The notes: generated by a model not told the origin, from the letters alone. DNA of 64,000 nucleotides from Clostridiales bacterium (GCA_015056245.1 SVGQ01000002.1:1-64000), one strand, 5' to 3'; counted from the first letter of the stretch, positions 54,555 to 63,075 are shown. Program-made: numbers and translations.

Positions 54555-56645
54555 ATGAACGGAAATATTCTCTTGCCGCTGGCTGCGCTGCTCCCCATGC
54601 TGGCAGCCCCCTTTGTGTGGCATCTGGGCTCCAAGAACAAGCAAAGCGGCCTCAATGGCATGTCGCTGGTGTGTCTGCTGCAGCTGATACTGGCAACGGT
54701 GATCGGCTTTGAGATGCTGCAGGGCAAGGAAATGGCCTTTGAGCTGGCAGGTTTCTGCGGACAGGGCCTTCGTATGCGGGCGGACGGTTTCCGCAGCCTG
54801 TATGCGCTGGTGGCCTGCGGCATGTGGTTCATCAGCGGCGTGTTCAGCCGGGATTATCTGGCCCATGAGCACGCGGTAGCCCGCTACTGCTTCTTCACCC
54901 TGATGACGCTGGGCGCGGTGTGCGGCATGTTCTATGCGGACAGTCTGTTCAGCATCTTCATTTTCTTCGAGATCATGTCCCTTGCCAGCTATCCGTGGGT
55001 AGCCCACGAGGAAGACAAAGCCGCCATGCGGGCTGGCGAAACCTACCTGTATATCGCTGTCATCGGCGGCCTGACCATGCTGATGGGCATCTTCCTGCTG
55101 CCCCAGGGCATGGCGGCGGCCTCCCTTGGCGATCTACCTGCGCTGGCCTCTGGCCAGAACCTGTGGCTGTCCGCCATCCTGATGCTGGTAGGCTTTGGAG
55201 CCAAGGCGGGCGCGTTCCCGCTGCATATCTGGCTGCCCAAGGCCCATCCGGTGGCTCCGGCTCCTGCCAGCGCGCTGCTGAGCGGTCTTTTGACCAAGGC
55301 GGGCGTGTTCGGTATCCTGATCCTTTCCACGCTGGTGATGCGGGAGGTTTCCGGCTTTGGCGACCTGCTGTTCCGGCTGGGCGTGATCACCATGCTGCTG
55401 GGCGCGGTGCTGGCGATTTTCTCCCTGAACCTGAAGCGTACGCTGGCCTGCTCTTCCCTGAGCCAGATCGGCTTTATCCTCATCGGCGCGGGCCTTTGCA
55501 ACCTGCTGGGCGAGCATAATGGGCTGGCTCTGTACGGCACCATCGGGCACATGGTCAACCACAGCCTGTTTAAGCTGGTGCTATTCCTGTGCGCCGGTGT
55601 GTTGGCGATGAACACCCACCAGCTGGAACTGCGCGATGTGCAGGGCTATGGACGCAACAAGCCCTTCCTGCATGTGTGCTTCCTGCTGGGCGTGGTGGGC
55701 ATCGCCGGTGTGCCCGGTTTCAGCGGCTTCCTGAGCAAATCCCTGCTGCATGAGGGCATTGTGGAGCTGATTGCCCACTTGGCTGAGCATGGTCACGCCA
55801 CGGGCATCTACAAGGTATCCGAGTGGCTGTTCCTGCTGGCAGGCGGCATGACGCTGTGCTACATGCTCAAGCTCTACTTCTGCCTGTTCTGGATGAAGAA
55901 TGATCAGTACCAGCAGGATTATGACCAGAAGGGCAGCTACCTGAGCCTGCCCGCTCGGATCGCGCTGGGCTTTGCCGCCGCGCTGATTCCTGTGATCGGC
56001 CTCTTCCCGGGGCAGACCATGAGCCGCCTTGGCGCGCTGAGTCAGAGCTTCCTGCAGGGCGGCGTGCCTGCCCATCTGCCCATCCCGTATTTCAGCTTTG
56101 AAAACTTGAAGGGCGCAGCGATCTCACTGGTGATCGGCCTCTGCCTGTTCGGCCTGCTCCTGCTGTCGCGGAAAGCCGGTCTGCGCAAGAAGATCCCCTT
56201 CCGTTTCGATCTGGAGGACATGGTGTACCGTCCCCTGATCGGCTTGCTGATCACCATCGGCGGGGGCTTCGCTTCCCTGTGCGACAAGCTGATGGACTGG
56301 CTGACCGCCTTGCTCAAAGGCACCGGCGGCATCACCGCCAAAGTGCTGGACTCCGCGGTGGATCATACCGCCGCACTGGCGGGCCGCACGGCTTTCCAGC
56401 CGGTGCATGAGCACGAAACCGTGCCCGTGGGCAACCGTACCACCTACACCCTCGGCACCTGGATGGACCGGGCTGCCAAGCTTTTCCATGGCGGCAAGGA
56501 AAGCGAGCACAGCTTCGTCACCTCGCTGGCTGCCCTATGGGAGGAATGGACCGGCCGCTGGCGGCAGATGGCCCGTTCCGTCAGTTATGGACTGGTGCTG
56601 TTCTGCCTTGGCCTGATGATGACGCTGGTCTATTTGCTGTGGTGA
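54555..56645 (+). CDS. Antiporter-like subunit 4 (NuoL/HyfB-type, 696 aa)
   Basis: The longest of the four homologues: SLFSIFIFFEIMSLASYPWV (helix 5 Glu), GFGAKAGAFPLHIWLPKAHP (helix 7 Lys), ASALLSGLLTKAGVFG and LACSSLSQIGFILIG. After the fourteen-helix core there is an extra region of about 200 residues with a long amphipathic or membrane segment (LEDMVYRPLIGLLITIG) and a final helix, like the lateral arm of NuoL/HyfB. Last gene of the operon; a UUCG-type terminator follows. Confidence 0.9.
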   Translation: MNGNILLPLAALLPMLAAPFVWHLGSKNKQSGLNGMSLVCLLQLILATVIGFEMLQGKEMAFELAGFCGQGLRMRADGFRSLYALVACGMWFISGVFSRDYLAHEHAVARYCFFTLMTLGAVCGMFYADSLFSIFIFFEIMSLASYPWVAHEEDKAAMRAGETYLYIAVIGGLTMLMGIFLLPQGMAAASLGDLPALASGQNLWLSAILMLVGFGAKAGAFPLHIWLPKAHPVAPAPASALLSGLLTKAGVFGILILSTLVMREVSGFGDLLFRLGVITMLLGAVLAIFSLNLKRTLACSSLSQIGFILIGAGLCNLLGEHNGLALYGTIGHMVNHSLFKLVLFLCAGVLAMNTHQLELRDVQGYGRNKPFLHVCFLLGVVGIAGVPGFSGFLSKSLLHEGIVELIAHLAEHGHATGIYKVSEWLFLLAGGMTLCYMLKLYFCLFWMKNDQYQQDYDQKGSYLSLPARIALGFAAALIPVIGLFPGQTMSRLGALSQSFLQGGVPAHLPIPYFSFENLKGAAISLVIGLCLFGLLLLSRKAGLRKKIPFRFDLEDMVYRPLIGLLITIGGGFASLCDKLMDWLTALLKGTGGITAKVLDSAVDHTAALAGRTAFQPVHEHETVPVGNRTTYTLGTWMDRAAKLFHGGKESEHSFVTSLAALWEEWTGRWRQMARSVSYGLVLFCLGLMMTLVYLLW

Positions 56646-56652
56646 TTATGCG

Positions 56653-56685
56653 ACCCATTCCGCTTCGGCGGGATGGGTTGTTTTT
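56653..56685 (+). terminator. Rho-independent terminator of the Mrp-like operon
   Basis: An 11-bp stem (56653-56663 with 56668-56678, one T-G pair) closed by TTCG, followed by TGTTTTT. Textbook form. Confidence 0.92.
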
Positions 56686-56696
56686 ACACACCAATA

Positions 56697-56724
56697 TTGA
56701 CATACACCTCAAAAATTGTATAAT
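56697..56724 (+). promoter_or_regulatory. Promoter for the small secreted protein
   Basis: TTGACA (56697-56702), 16-bp spacer, TATAAT (56719-56724), 12 bp after the operon terminator. Confidence 0.85.
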
Positions 56725-56766
56725 AATAGCGGATTCTATTGAAAACACAGAAGGAGATACATAACG

Positions 56767-57390
56767 ATGAAGAAAATCATTTCCATTATGATGGTCCTCG
56801 CCCTGCTGCTGATGCCGGTGCTGTCTCTGGCTGAAGCTGCCGAAGAACTGGCTGCCTACGAGAGCTATACCCACACCAATGATCAGTTCACCATCCTATA
56901 CCCCAACAACTGGTTCCTGCTGAATGCCGAGAACATCACTACGGTTCTGGAATCTGTTGATGATACTCAGGACGAACAGCTGAGCCAGCTGATTGCCACC
57001 TACAGCCCTCAGATCCAGCAGCTGGATATGGTTATGTTCCTGAGCGAAACCGGTTTGACCAATATTAATATTGTCTGTCAGGAAGTCGGCGTGGCTCTAA
57101 CGGGCGATATGCTGATGACCATGGCTCCCACCCTTGTTGCCCAATTGTCCAGCACCATGGAAGGCATCGAGTTTACCGACGAGGGTTCTCTCCTTGAGAT
57201 CAACGGCGTTGAGTCCTTGATCGTAGAGTATACTAATGAACTGGCCGGTGAGCAGATGCAGGGCGCTCAGGTATATGTTCCCGGTTCCTCCAGTCTGTGC
57301 ATCTTCACCCTCACCTGCCTCAATGCGGACGAGTTTACCGCCACCAGCGAAGCATTCGGCATCATGCTGAACACTCTGGAAGTCAAATAA
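56767..57390 (+). CDS. Secreted protein, PsbP/DcrB-like fold, 207 aa
   Basis: Signal peptide (MKKIISIMMVLALLLMPVLSLA, cleaved near EAAE) followed by an acidic domain of about 180 residues. HTNDQFTILYPNNWFL and a later VESLIVEYTNE resemble the start and core of PsbP/DcrB-like (Mog1-type) domains, where a YP-x-x-W motif is typical. No enzyme motif. AAGGAG lies 10 nt before the ATG. Codon use is more AT-rich than in the neighbouring Mrp genes. Function unknown. Confidence 0.7.
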   Translation: MKKIISIMMVLALLLMPVLSLAEAAEELAAYESYTHTNDQFTILYPNNWFLLNAENITTVLESVDDTQDEQLSQLIATYSPQIQQLDMVMFLSETGLTNINIVCQEVGVALTGDMLMTMAPTLVAQLSSTMEGIEFTDEGSLLEINGVESLIVEYTNELAGEQMQGAQVYVPGSSSLCIFTLTCLNADEFTATSEAFGIMLNTLEVK

Positions 57391-57426
57391 TCACAGCGAA
57401 TGATGCAGCTCCGCATCCATTCAAAA

Positions 57427-57453
57427 GGGGGAATACCTTCGCGGTGTTCCCCC
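57427..57453 (+). terminator. GGGGGAA-type hairpin, copy 1
   Basis: Stem GGGGGAATACC/GGTGTTCCCCC (57427-57437 with 57443-57453, one T-G pair) with loop TTCGC, 36 bp after the secreted-protein stop. Almost identical to the hairpin at 57612-57650. Confidence 0.7.
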
Positions 57454-57454
57454 T

Positions 57455-57610
57455 CAGACAGTCGAAAAACCCATACTTCTGTTCAAAAGTCGCACATCTT
57501 GCACCTACGGTGCTCGCTGTGCTTGCTGAAAAGCGCTGCGGCGCAGGGTTTGTGGGCTCTGCCCACACCCGGCAGGAAACTGAGTTTCCTGCACCTTCCC
57601 CTTTTTTGAC
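57455..57610 (+). repeat. Dispersed GC-rich repeat, copy E
   Basis: Shares with copy B the TGTTCAAAAG-CGCACATC-TGC start and CTCTGCCCACACCCGGCAGG, followed by the hairpin GCAGGAAACTGAGTTTCCTGC and a T6 run. Short open frames here are repeat-derived and not genes. Confidence 0.65.
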
Positions 57611-57611
57611 A

Positions 57612-57650
57612 ACCTAAGGGGGAACACCTTCGCGGTGTTCCCCCTTAGGT
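57612..57650. terminator. GGGGGAA-type hairpin, copy 2 (bidirectional terminator)
   Basis: A perfect 17-bp stem, 57612-57628 with 57634-57650, loop TTCGC. It lies 8 bp past the stop of the minus-strand NUDIX gene and could end transcription from both sides. Confidence 0.75.
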
Positions 57651-57657
57651 TTATCGC

Positions 57658-58116
57658 TTACACCGGGCAGTACAGTGAACAGGGATTATGCCTGCTCTGA
57701 TAAGGCACACTCTCCCACCCGCCGCCGGAAATCGCTTTCTGGATCATGGTCTTGGTCAGGTCCGGCACATCCTCACGCTGGAGGGCTTCCTGCGGATCCA
57801 TCCAGATGACCTCGCTGTTCTCTTCCCCATCGGATCTGGCTTCCCCGGACACATACGCCGCCCGGAATACCACATACCAGTCATGGGTATTGAAACGAAC
57901 GCCAATCAGTTCCCGGGGCTCAACAACAATGCCGGTTTCCTCCAGGAATTCGCGCTTCACTGCATCCTGCGGAGCCTCCCCGTTTTCCACATAACCGCCG
58001 GGGATAATCAGCTTCCCATTGCCGGCTCCATAGGTATGGCGAGCCAGCAGTACCTTTCCCTCCCGCAGGCAGACTGCCGCCGCGCTCTGGCTCCAGTTGG
58101 TGTTTTCATGGGACAT
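57658..58116 (-). CDS. NUDIX hydrolase
   Basis: A 152-residue nucleoside-diphosphate-linked-X hydrolase. The Nudix box at about 40-63 (GGYVENGEAPQDAVKREFLE, then ETGI) fits G-x5-E-x7-REUxEExGU exactly. LLARHTYGAGNGKLIIPG precedes it. The ATG at 58116 is chosen because AGGAGGAG lies 6 nt upstream; upstream ATGs overlap that site. Substrate unknown. Confidence 0.93.
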   Translation of the reverse strand: MSHENTNWSQSAAAVCLREGKVLLARHTYGAGNGKLIIPGGYVENGEAPQDAVKREFLEETGIVVEPRELIGVRFNTHDWYVVFRAAYVSGEARSDGEENSEVIWMDPQEALQREDVPDLTKTMIQKAISGGGWESVPYQSRHNPCSLYCPV

Positions 58117-58227
58117 GGACATCTCCTCCTTTACGGATTGATTGCTCCGCTGCCCATAGTGTACGCCTGTCAGGCTCATCTTTCAAGCGGCTGGCTCCAT
58201 GCCCGCCGCCCTCATTGCGCATTCCCC

Positions 58228-58256
58228 TTGACGGAACCCGCCCACTTGGTTATCAT
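58228..58256 (+). promoter_or_regulatory. Promoter for the GH43-like gene
   Basis: TTGACG (58228-58233), 17-bp spacer, TATCAT (58251-58256), about 43 bp before the start codon. Confidence 0.6.
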
Positions 58257-58298
58257 TACAGGTAGCAACCAAACCTGAATACAAAGGAGATCTACACG

Positions 58299-59639
58299 AT
58301 GAATCCTATCCTGCCCCTTTGGGAATGCATCCCCGACGGCGAACCCCGCCTTTTTGGCGACCGGGTCTATCTCTACGGCTCCCATGACCGCTACGGCGGC
58401 ACCGAATTTTGCGACTACAAGCTCAAAGTCTGGTCCGCATCCGTAAACGATCTGAACCATTGGGTCTGCCACGGTCACAGCTTCCACACCCTGCCGGATA
58501 CCGACCATCCCTCCAGCGTGCCCCATACCGACCACGCCCTCTTTGCGCCCGATGTGGTGGAGAAGGACGGCAAGTATTACCTGTACACCTACATCGTAGG
58601 CGCTAAGGGCTGCGTCAGCGTCAGCGACAAGCCGGAAGGCCCCTTCACCTTCCTGTCCACCTACGACTACGCTCCCGAGGACGGCGGCGACGACGGCATC
58701 TTCAACGATGTGGGCGTATTGGTGGATGACGACGGCAAGGTGTATTGCTACTATGGCTTTGAAGGCTCCCATATGAATCAGCTGGACGGCGAAAGCATGG
58801 TCAAGGTGATTCCCGGCAGCTTGATCAGCCCCCTGATGGACGCCAGCGAGAACCAGCCCATCGAGCGTCGTTTCTATGAGGCATCCTCTCCCCGCAAGGT
58901 GGGCGATACCTACTACCTGATCTACTCTCCCCGCAAGGGCAGCCAACTGGCCTACGCCACCTCCGACTCCCCCACCGGCCCCTTCACCTACCGGGGCTAT
59001 ATCATCGACAACGGCGTGGATTATCCCGCCGGCAACAACCACGGCTCCATCTGCCAGATCAATGGGCAGTGGTACGTGTTCTATCACCGCATGACCAACA
59101 ACTCCATCACCTCCCGCCGTGCCTGCGTGGAAAAAATCGAGATCCTGCCCGACGGCACCATCCCGCCGGTGGAGATGACCTGCCTTGGCTTTGAGGACTC
59201 CCTCAGCCCCTACGAACCGGTGAGGGCTGAGATCGCCTGCGTGCTTACCGGCGGCTGCTTCGTTACCGAGAAGGATGTGTTCCGCCGCGTGGTGATGAAG
59301 GTGACCGACGGCTGCGTACTGGGCTACAAGTACTTCGATTTCGGGCTGGATACCAGCACCAAAACCATGGAATTCGCCATCAAGGTCATCGGCGGCGGTC
59401 AGCACGGCAAGCTGCACGTCATGATCGACGCGCCCACCGAGGAAGCAGGCGGCAAGGAGATCGGCGTGGTGACCATCGGCCTCAATGACGGCGTATACCG
59501 CGCCCGTGTGGAGAACGTGACCGGACGCCATGCCCTCTACCTGCGTGCCGAGATGAACCAGCCCAAGAGCGACTGGATGATGCCCTTCTTTGAAGGCAGA
59601 GTGATCTGCGATGTGGAGGAGTTTGTGTTTCTGAAGTAA
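58299..59639 (+). CDS. GH43-like family glycosidase (cytoplasmic)
   Basis: A 446-residue five-bladed beta-propeller glycosidase followed by a C-terminal beta-sandwich of about 130 residues. Typical GH43 features: FGDRVYLYGSHD, HALFAPDVVEKDGKYYLYTY (APD with acidic centre), DVGVLVDDDGKVYCYYGFEG, RRFYEASSPRKVGDTYYLIYS (catalytic Glu candidate in F-Y-E-A-S-S) and NNHGSICQINGQWYVFYHR. No signal peptide, so it acts on imported oligosaccharides. AGGAGAT lies upstream. Arabinosides or xylosides are likely by family. Confidence 0.88.
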   Translation: MNPILPLWECIPDGEPRLFGDRVYLYGSHDRYGGTEFCDYKLKVWSASVNDLNHWVCHGHSFHTLPDTDHPSSVPHTDHALFAPDVVEKDGKYYLYTYIVGAKGCVSVSDKPEGPFTFLSTYDYAPEDGGDDGIFNDVGVLVDDDGKVYCYYGFEGSHMNQLDGESMVKVIPGSLISPLMDASENQPIERRFYEASSPRKVGDTYYLIYSPRKGSQLAYATSDSPTGPFTYRGYIIDNGVDYPAGNNHGSICQINGQWYVFYHRMTNNSITSRRACVEKIEILPDGTIPPVEMTCLGFEDSLSPYEPVRAEIACVLTGGCFVTEKDVFRRVVMKVTDGCVLGYKYFDFGLDTSTKTMEFAIKVIGGGQHGKLHVMIDAPTEEAGGKEIGVVTIGLNDGVYRARVENVTGRHALYLRAEMNQPKSDWMMPFFEGRVICDVEEFVFLK

Positions 59640-59655
59640 GAAGGAGATTTGCTGA

Positions 59656-60207
59656 ATGCATCTAACGGGCACGCCCATTCTGAAGACCAAGCGCTGCGTC
59701 CTGCGGAGGATCGTTCCGGATGACTATCGGACGATGTATGAAAACTGGGCACGCTTCGAAGAAGTATGCCGTTTCTTTCCCTTTCATCCGATACCCGATA
59801 GCGAAATCTACCGGGAAAAAGTAAACAAGTGGTGCAGCAGCTATGCGTCCCCTTCCTATCTTCATTGGGTGATAGAATGGAACGAGAGCGGCGAGGTAAT
59901 CGGCACCATCAATCTGGGAAACGTGGAAGAAACCTCCGAGATGGCTGATACTGCCTACATGCTCTCCCCGCGTTACTGGAACATGGGGATCATGACGGAA
60001 GTGCTTCAGGCGGTATTGACCTATGCCTTTGAAGTGGCTGGTTTCAACCGCATTCAGGCTGAAGTTTTTGATGGGAATGCAGCCTCCGCCCGCGTGTTGA
60101 CCAAATGCGGCATGCAGTTGGAGGGTATCGCAAGGCAGAAATACCACAAGGATGGACAGCGGATCGATGCAGCCCAGTATGCCATATTAAGAAAAGATTA
60201 TGAGTAA
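59656..60207 (+). CDS. GNAT acetyltransferase, RimJ/RimL-like
   Basis: A 183-residue ribosomal-protein-type acetyltransferase: ILKTKRCVLRRIVPDDYRTM start, IGTINLGNVEE, AYMLSPRYWNMGIMTEVLQA (acetyl-CoA loop in the RimL form) and FDGNAASARVLTKCGMQLEG. It follows the GH43-like gene by 16 bp with AAGGAG. Many such proteins modify small molecules rather than ribosomal proteins; the substrate is unknown. Confidence 0.9.
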   Translation: MHLTGTPILKTKRCVLRRIVPDDYRTMYENWARFEEVCRFFPFHPIPDSEIYREKVNKWCSSYASPSYLHWVIEWNESGEVIGTINLGNVEETSEMADTAYMLSPRYWNMGIMTEVLQAVLTYAFEVAGFNRIQAEVFDGNAASARVLTKCGMQLEGIARQKYHKDGQRIDAAQYAILRKDYE

Positions 60208-60219
60208 ATAGGTGGAATG

Positions 60220-60256
60220 AAGCCCTCTGTCCGGTGACGCACTGGACAGAGGGCTT
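60220..60256. terminator. Hairpin between convergent GNAT and trpB-like genes
   Basis: A perfect 13-bp stem, 60220-60232 with 60244-60256, with an 11-nt loop. Confidence 0.75.
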
Positions 60257-60295
60257 CTGTTATGGGTTGCTATTGTATGATGAAACAGTTCATCA

Positions 60296-61666
60296 TCAGA
60301 TTGTCGGCAGCTTCGCCACCGCAGCTGCCAGTTCCTCATCGGTAGGAATATAGTCGCTCATCTTGCCATCATGGAACTTCTCATAGGACATCATATCGAA
60401 GTAGCCGGTGCCGGTCAGGCCGAACAGGATCGTCTTTTCCTCGCCGGTTTCCTTGCAGCGCAGGGCTTCATCCATGGCTACCTTTATAGCGTGAGAGCTT
60501 TCCGGCGCGGGCAGAATGCCCTCCACCCGGGCAAACCGTTCCGCTGCTTCAAACACTTCCGTCTGCTTTACGGAGACAGCTTCCATTAGGCCATCATCAT
60601 ACAGCTTGGACAGGATGGGGCTCATGCCATGGTAGCGCAAGCCGCCTGCGTGGCTGGCAGAAGGAATGAAGCCGCTGCCCAGCGTGTACATCTTGGCAAG
60701 GGGGCACACCATGCCCGTATCGCAGTAATCGTAAGCATATACGCCCCGGGTCAGGCTGGGGCAGGATGCGGGCTCCACGGCGATGAAACGGTAATCCGCT
60801 TCGCCCCGGAGCTTCTCGCCCATGAAGGGAGCGATCAGGCCGCCCAGATTGGAGCCGCCGCCCGCACAGCCGATGATCACATCCGGCTTTACACCGTATT
60901 TGTCCATGGCAGCTTTGGCTTCCAGACCGATCACCGACTGGTGCAGCATCACCTGATTGAGCACGCTGCCCAGCACATAGCGGTAGCCTTCGGTGTTCAC
61001 AGCGGTCTCCACTGCTTCGGAGATGGCGCAGCCAAGGCTGCCCGTGGTACCGGGATGCTCTGCGAGGATCTTCCGGCCCACCTGGGTTTCCATGGAGGGA
61101 GACGGCGTGACGGACGCGCCATAGGTACGCATCACTTCCCGGCGGAAGGGTTTTTGTTCATAGCTGCACTTGACCATATACACCTTGCAGTCCAGCCCCA
61201 AATAGGCACAGGCCATGGACAGCGCCGTGCCCCACTGGCCCGCGCCGGTTTCCGTAGTAACGCCCCTGAGACCCTGTTTTTTGGCGTAGTAGGCCTGCGC
61301 GATGGCAGAGTTCAGCTTGTGGCTGCCGGAGGTATTGTTGCCCTCGAATTTGTAGTAGATCTTCGCCGGGGTCTGAAGTTTCTCTTCCAGACAGTAGGCC
61401 CGCACCAGCGGCGCAGGACGGTACATCTTGTAAAAGTCCAGAATCTCCTGAGGAATATCGAAATAGGCAGTGTCCTCGTCCACTTCCTGCCGGGCCAGTT
61501 CCGCGCAGAATACGCCGGACAGTTCCTCCGCCGTCATGGGCTGGAGGGTATCGGGATTCAGCAGGGGCGCGGGCTTGTTTTTCATGTCGGCACGCAGGTT
61601 GTACCAGGCCTTGGGCATCTCGTTTTCGTCCAGATAGATTTTGTAGGGAATCTGCTTGTTTGCCAT
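60296..61666 (-). CDS. TrpB2-type tryptophan synthase beta-like enzyme
   Basis: A 456-residue PLP enzyme. The PLP lysine is K117 in NTSGSHKLNSAIAQAYYAKK; TTETGAGQWGTALSMACAYL and the phosphate-binding GCAGGGSNLGGLIAPF follow. The N-terminal extension of about 85 residues (KAWYNLRADM...PAPLLNP) is the TrpB2 form, which condenses indole and serine without a strict TrpA partner. A tRNA-Trp T-box upstream confirms a role in tryptophan supply; no trpA or other trp gene is adjacent, so it probably salvages indole. Confidence 0.92.
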   Translation of the reverse strand: MANKQIPYKIYLDENEMPKAWYNLRADMKNKPAPLLNPDTLQPMTAEELSGVFCAELARQEVDEDTAYFDIPQEILDFYKMYRPAPLVRAYCLEEKLQTPAKIYYKFEGNNTSGSHKLNSAIAQAYYAKKQGLRGVTTETGAGQWGTALSMACAYLGLDCKVYMVKCSYEQKPFRREVMRTYGASVTPSPSMETQVGRKILAEHPGTTGSLGCAISEAVETAVNTEGYRYVLGSVLNQVMLHQSVIGLEAKAAMDKYGVKPDVIIGCAGGGSNLGGLIAPFMGEKLRGEADYRFIAVEPASCPSLTRGVYAYDYCDTGMVCPLAKMYTLGSGFIPSASHAGGLRYHGMSPILSKLYDDGLMEAVSVKQTEVFEAAERFARVEGILPAPESSHAIKVAMDEALRCKETGEEKTILFGLTGTGYFDMMSYEKFHDGKMSDYIPTDEELAAAVAKLPTI

Positions 61667-61708
61667 GGTTCTGTCCTCCTCTGTTTTTGGTCGCTGAGAG
61701 GAGGCAAC

Positions 61709-61993
61709 AAAAAACCTGTCCCCTCAGACAATGGTTGTCTGCTGGGACAGGAGTATATTTCATCCTGCGGTGCCACCCGGCTTGACGCGCCTGTTGACGC
61801 GCCCACTTTACGCATACTGACATATGCCGACGGTTGATCACGGAGAGTCCAGCTCCGTCTCGCATACTCCGGTCAACCCGTTTCTGCTCGCCCTCGGAAG
61901 TCCATTCAGCCTCGCATTCTCCGCCGCAATCCCACTATCTGCGGCTCTCTGGGGGAAAAGAGGGGTGGCTTACTCACTCTTCCTCAACGGTTT
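61709..61993 (-). promoter_or_regulatory. T-box riboswitch, tRNA-Trp specific
   Basis: The leader starts with the Stem I entry (GAGGAAGAGTGAGTAA, complement of about 61970-61985) and an AGAGAG motif. The specifier codon TGG (Trp; complement of 61902-61904) lies in GAATGGACTTCC. The T-box proper GGGTGGCACCGCAGG is the complement of 61764-61778, and the terminator stem CCTGTCCC/GGGGACAGG (complement of 61744-61751 and 61715-61723) ends in T6 at 61709-61714. Uncharged tRNA-Trp would open the terminator and allow trpB-like expression. Confidence 0.93.
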
Positions 61994-61999
61994 AGGGGA

Positions 62000-62028
62000 A
62001 TGATACATCATCACTTTAGTGTTGTCAA
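62000..62028 (-). promoter_or_regulatory. Promoter of the T-box leader
   Basis: Minus strand TTGACA (62023-62028), 17-bp spacer, TATCAT (62000-62005); transcription would start near 61993. Confidence 0.85.
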
Positions 62029-62068
62029 GCGGAAAATTTTTGGAGGATGCGGGATAGGCTTTCTCTCC

Positions 62069-62953
62069 TCAGCCCTCTTTTTTTCCAAACAGGCCGGCGT
62101 TGATCAGTTCCCTGTCGATCCACTCAGGCGAATAAAACGCGGTTTTGGCGTCCGGCTGATAGTCCTCGTGCACCTGCGCCCCGGGCTTCTCATCCTGGGT
62201 GTAGACCAGCGTCACCTTATCGCCGTTCTCAATGGCGTACCAGTGATAATAACGGTTTTCATGAATCCGGTCGTATGAGTCAAAACAAGGGAAACGCTCC
62301 CGGAAGTACAGCACCCGGCGGCCGAAGGCATCCCGGTACACCGGCACTTTGTAGCCCCGGTAGAACACGCCGTCCAGTTCACCTTCGCTTTTCGCCTTGA
62401 GCTGCGCAACGGTCAGATAAGATCTCCCGGCGGCAACAAACAAGCTTTCATCCTCTTTCGTGGACTCCGTAAGCATTTCATCCCCTGACTGATCATCAGC
62501 CGTCTTAAGTGGTTCGATCAGTCCGGCAGCGATCAGTTCTCCGTCAATCCACCAGGGAATCTCAAACGCTGTCTCCGCTTGCGCTGTGTAGTTCTCGTGC
62601 ACCTGTACGCCCGGCGTATCATCCTTTTGGTATACCAGCGTCACCTGCTGGCGATCCGCGATGGCATACCAGTTGCTATAACGGTCTTCATACAAGGAAT
62701 CAAAGCTGTCTAAGCCCGGAAACTTCTCCCAGAAATGCAGCACCCTGCGCCCATGGATATCCTCGTACACAGGAATTTTGAACATCTCATGCTCGGCAGA
62801 CGCAAGGGCTTCCCGCTCTCTGGCCTTCAGCTGCCTGACAGACCGATAGGCTTTCCCGGCAGCTTCAAAGGTATCGGCAGGATCAGCCGGGGTCCATCTG
62901 TCCCTGATACCGGCAAGCCATCTTTTTGTACTCCGAAACCATTTGCTGAACAT
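62069..62953 (-). CDS. Unknown protein with two tandem repeats, 294 aa
   Basis: I do not recognise a family. Two repeats of about 115 residues (about 32-150 and 168-288) align by eye: AGKAYRSVRQLKA / AGRSYLTVAQLKA, KIPVYEDIHGRRVLHFWEKF / KVPVYRDAFGRRVLYFRERF, QVTLVYQKDDTPGVQVHENY / KVTLVYTQDEKPGAQVHEDY, and W[WI]D[GR]ELI[AN]AGL. Each ends in a conserved WIDxELI-x-AGL helix. A basic, aromatic N terminus (FSKWFRSTKRWL) could contact membranes or nucleic acid; no signal peptide. ATG 62953 sits 8 nt after AGGGGG; a TTG at 62959 is less likely. Confidence 0.7.
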   Translation of the reverse strand: MFSKWFRSTKRWLAGIRDRWTPADPADTFEAAGKAYRSVRQLKAREREALASAEHEMFKIPVYEDIHGRRVLHFWEKFPGLDSFDSLYEDRYSNWYAIADRQQVTLVYQKDDTPGVQVHENYTAQAETAFEIPWWIDGELIAAGLIEPLKTADDQSGDEMLTESTKEDESLFVAAGRSYLTVAQLKAKSEGELDGVFYRGYKVPVYRDAFGRRVLYFRERFPCFDSYDRIHENRYYHWYAIENGDKVTLVYTQDEKPGAQVHEDYQPDAKTAFYSPEWIDRELINAGLFGKKEG

Positions 62954-62986
62954 CCACAATGCCCCCTTTGGCTATAAATTGCAAGT

Positions 62987-63015
62987 ATGGTAGCACATAT
63001 CCACGGCAATGGCAA
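62987..63015 (-). promoter_or_regulatory. Promoter for the tandem-repeat protein
   Basis: Minus strand TTGCCA (63010-63015), 17-bp spacer, TACCAT (62987-62992). Confidence 0.55.
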
Positions 63016-63075
63016 CAGCTGTTTTGGCATGACGCTTTTTTCTGCCGGTTTTCTCCAAAAAAGTACTTCGACCCC

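Noticed and set aside
57403-57617. Short open frames in the repeat after the small secreted protein
   Set aside because: They lie in a dispersed repeat (similar peptide-like translations appear in the other copy), lack an RBS, and are best explained as repeat sequence.
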